A stretch of DNA of 64,000 nt from Ditylenchus dipsaci. Its lineage: Eukaryota; Nematoda; Chromadorea; Rhabditida; Anguinidae. Both the position numbers and the translations under genes were made by a program. The stretch is from NCBI GenBank assembly GCA_004194705.1, contig SADC01001300.1, positions 186,001 to 250,000 of the forward strand, written 5' to 3'. Position 1 is the first letter of the stretch; each line of letters opens with the position of its first letter. Below, in pieces: positions 63,949 through 64,000 of this stretch. The notes below the pieces were generated by a model. That model was given only the letters and a program-made list of their open reading frames with translations, ran no database searches and was not told the origin of the DNA.

Positions 63949-64000
63949 AGTATAAGTAAAATAACATATAGGGGAGGGGCCCTTAAAACTAAAACCCGAA

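Noticed and set aside
63563..63967. 134-codon minus-strand frame
   Set aside because: It crosses a palindromic MITE and reads as repeats of the palindrome; no protein support.
1..64000. Bacterial or organellar origin of the contig
   Set aside because: Spliced nuclear genes, SINE-type heads and eukaryotic DNA transposons throughout; no ribosome-binding sites or operons.

Overview
The window is eukaryotic nuclear DNA from an AT-rich, transposon-dense genome, most likely an invertebrate metazoan; I cannot place it further. The evidence is GT-AG introns of about 50 bp to 2 kb, tRNA-derived SINE-like heads, cut-and-paste transposons of several superfamilies (Kolobok, Merlin, PIF/Harbinger, hAT-like, Tc1/mariner-like), a Ty3/gypsy retrotransposon, and nuclear housekeeping genes. 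There are no operons. Most short open frames are chance products of low-complexity or inverted-repeat DNA.

Three host genes can be assembled, all on the minus strand. (1) An F-box/leucine-rich-repeat protein at 18818-15687. (2) The mitochondrial AAA chaperone BCS1 at 36697-30681, nine exons all in phase, 477 residues. (3) The DDB1 subunit of CUL4-DDB1 ubiquitin ligase at 56162-46043, 17 exons with good splice sites but five one-base frame conflicts, each in an A or G run. The last three BCS1 exons are duplicated at 26493-26003 inside a segmental duplication of about 2.3 kb net that also carries a gypsy integrase tail.

Layout. 1-15.4 kb: no convincing complete host gene; tandem repeats, foldback elements and a dead mariner relative with a nested hAT. 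15.6-18.8 kb: F-box/LRR gene. 18.9-22.4 kb: foldback elements, one a nearly perfect 469-bp hairpin. 22.85-32.0 kb: the two halves of the segmental duplication, one interrupted by a Harbinger relative (3-bp target duplication and empty site) and the other by a 251-bp element at a TA (empty site). 30.7-36.7 kb: BCS1, with a three-deep nest of transposons in intron 2. 37-40 kb: foldback repeats. 40.55-45.7 kb: a degenerate gypsy element split by a hAT-like element and by a Merlin element with a complete spliced transposase. 46.0-56.2 kb: DDB1, introns packed with foldback and tRNA-like repeats. 56.2-59 kb: small transposons. 59.0-61.4 kb: a structurally complete Kolobok transposon with TTAA flanks. 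61.8-64 kb: foldback, tRNA-like and hAT-like repeats.

The most unusual pattern is in two TA-target foldback families (CCGTATT... and CAGTCGACTCTC...). In each, tips and core are shared between copies, but a short word just inside the tips differs from copy to copy, while within a copy the same word recurs at both ends and often in the middle. In the first family the word is usually also present as a perfect palindrome. Several other foldbacks here end in iterated copies of a private word.
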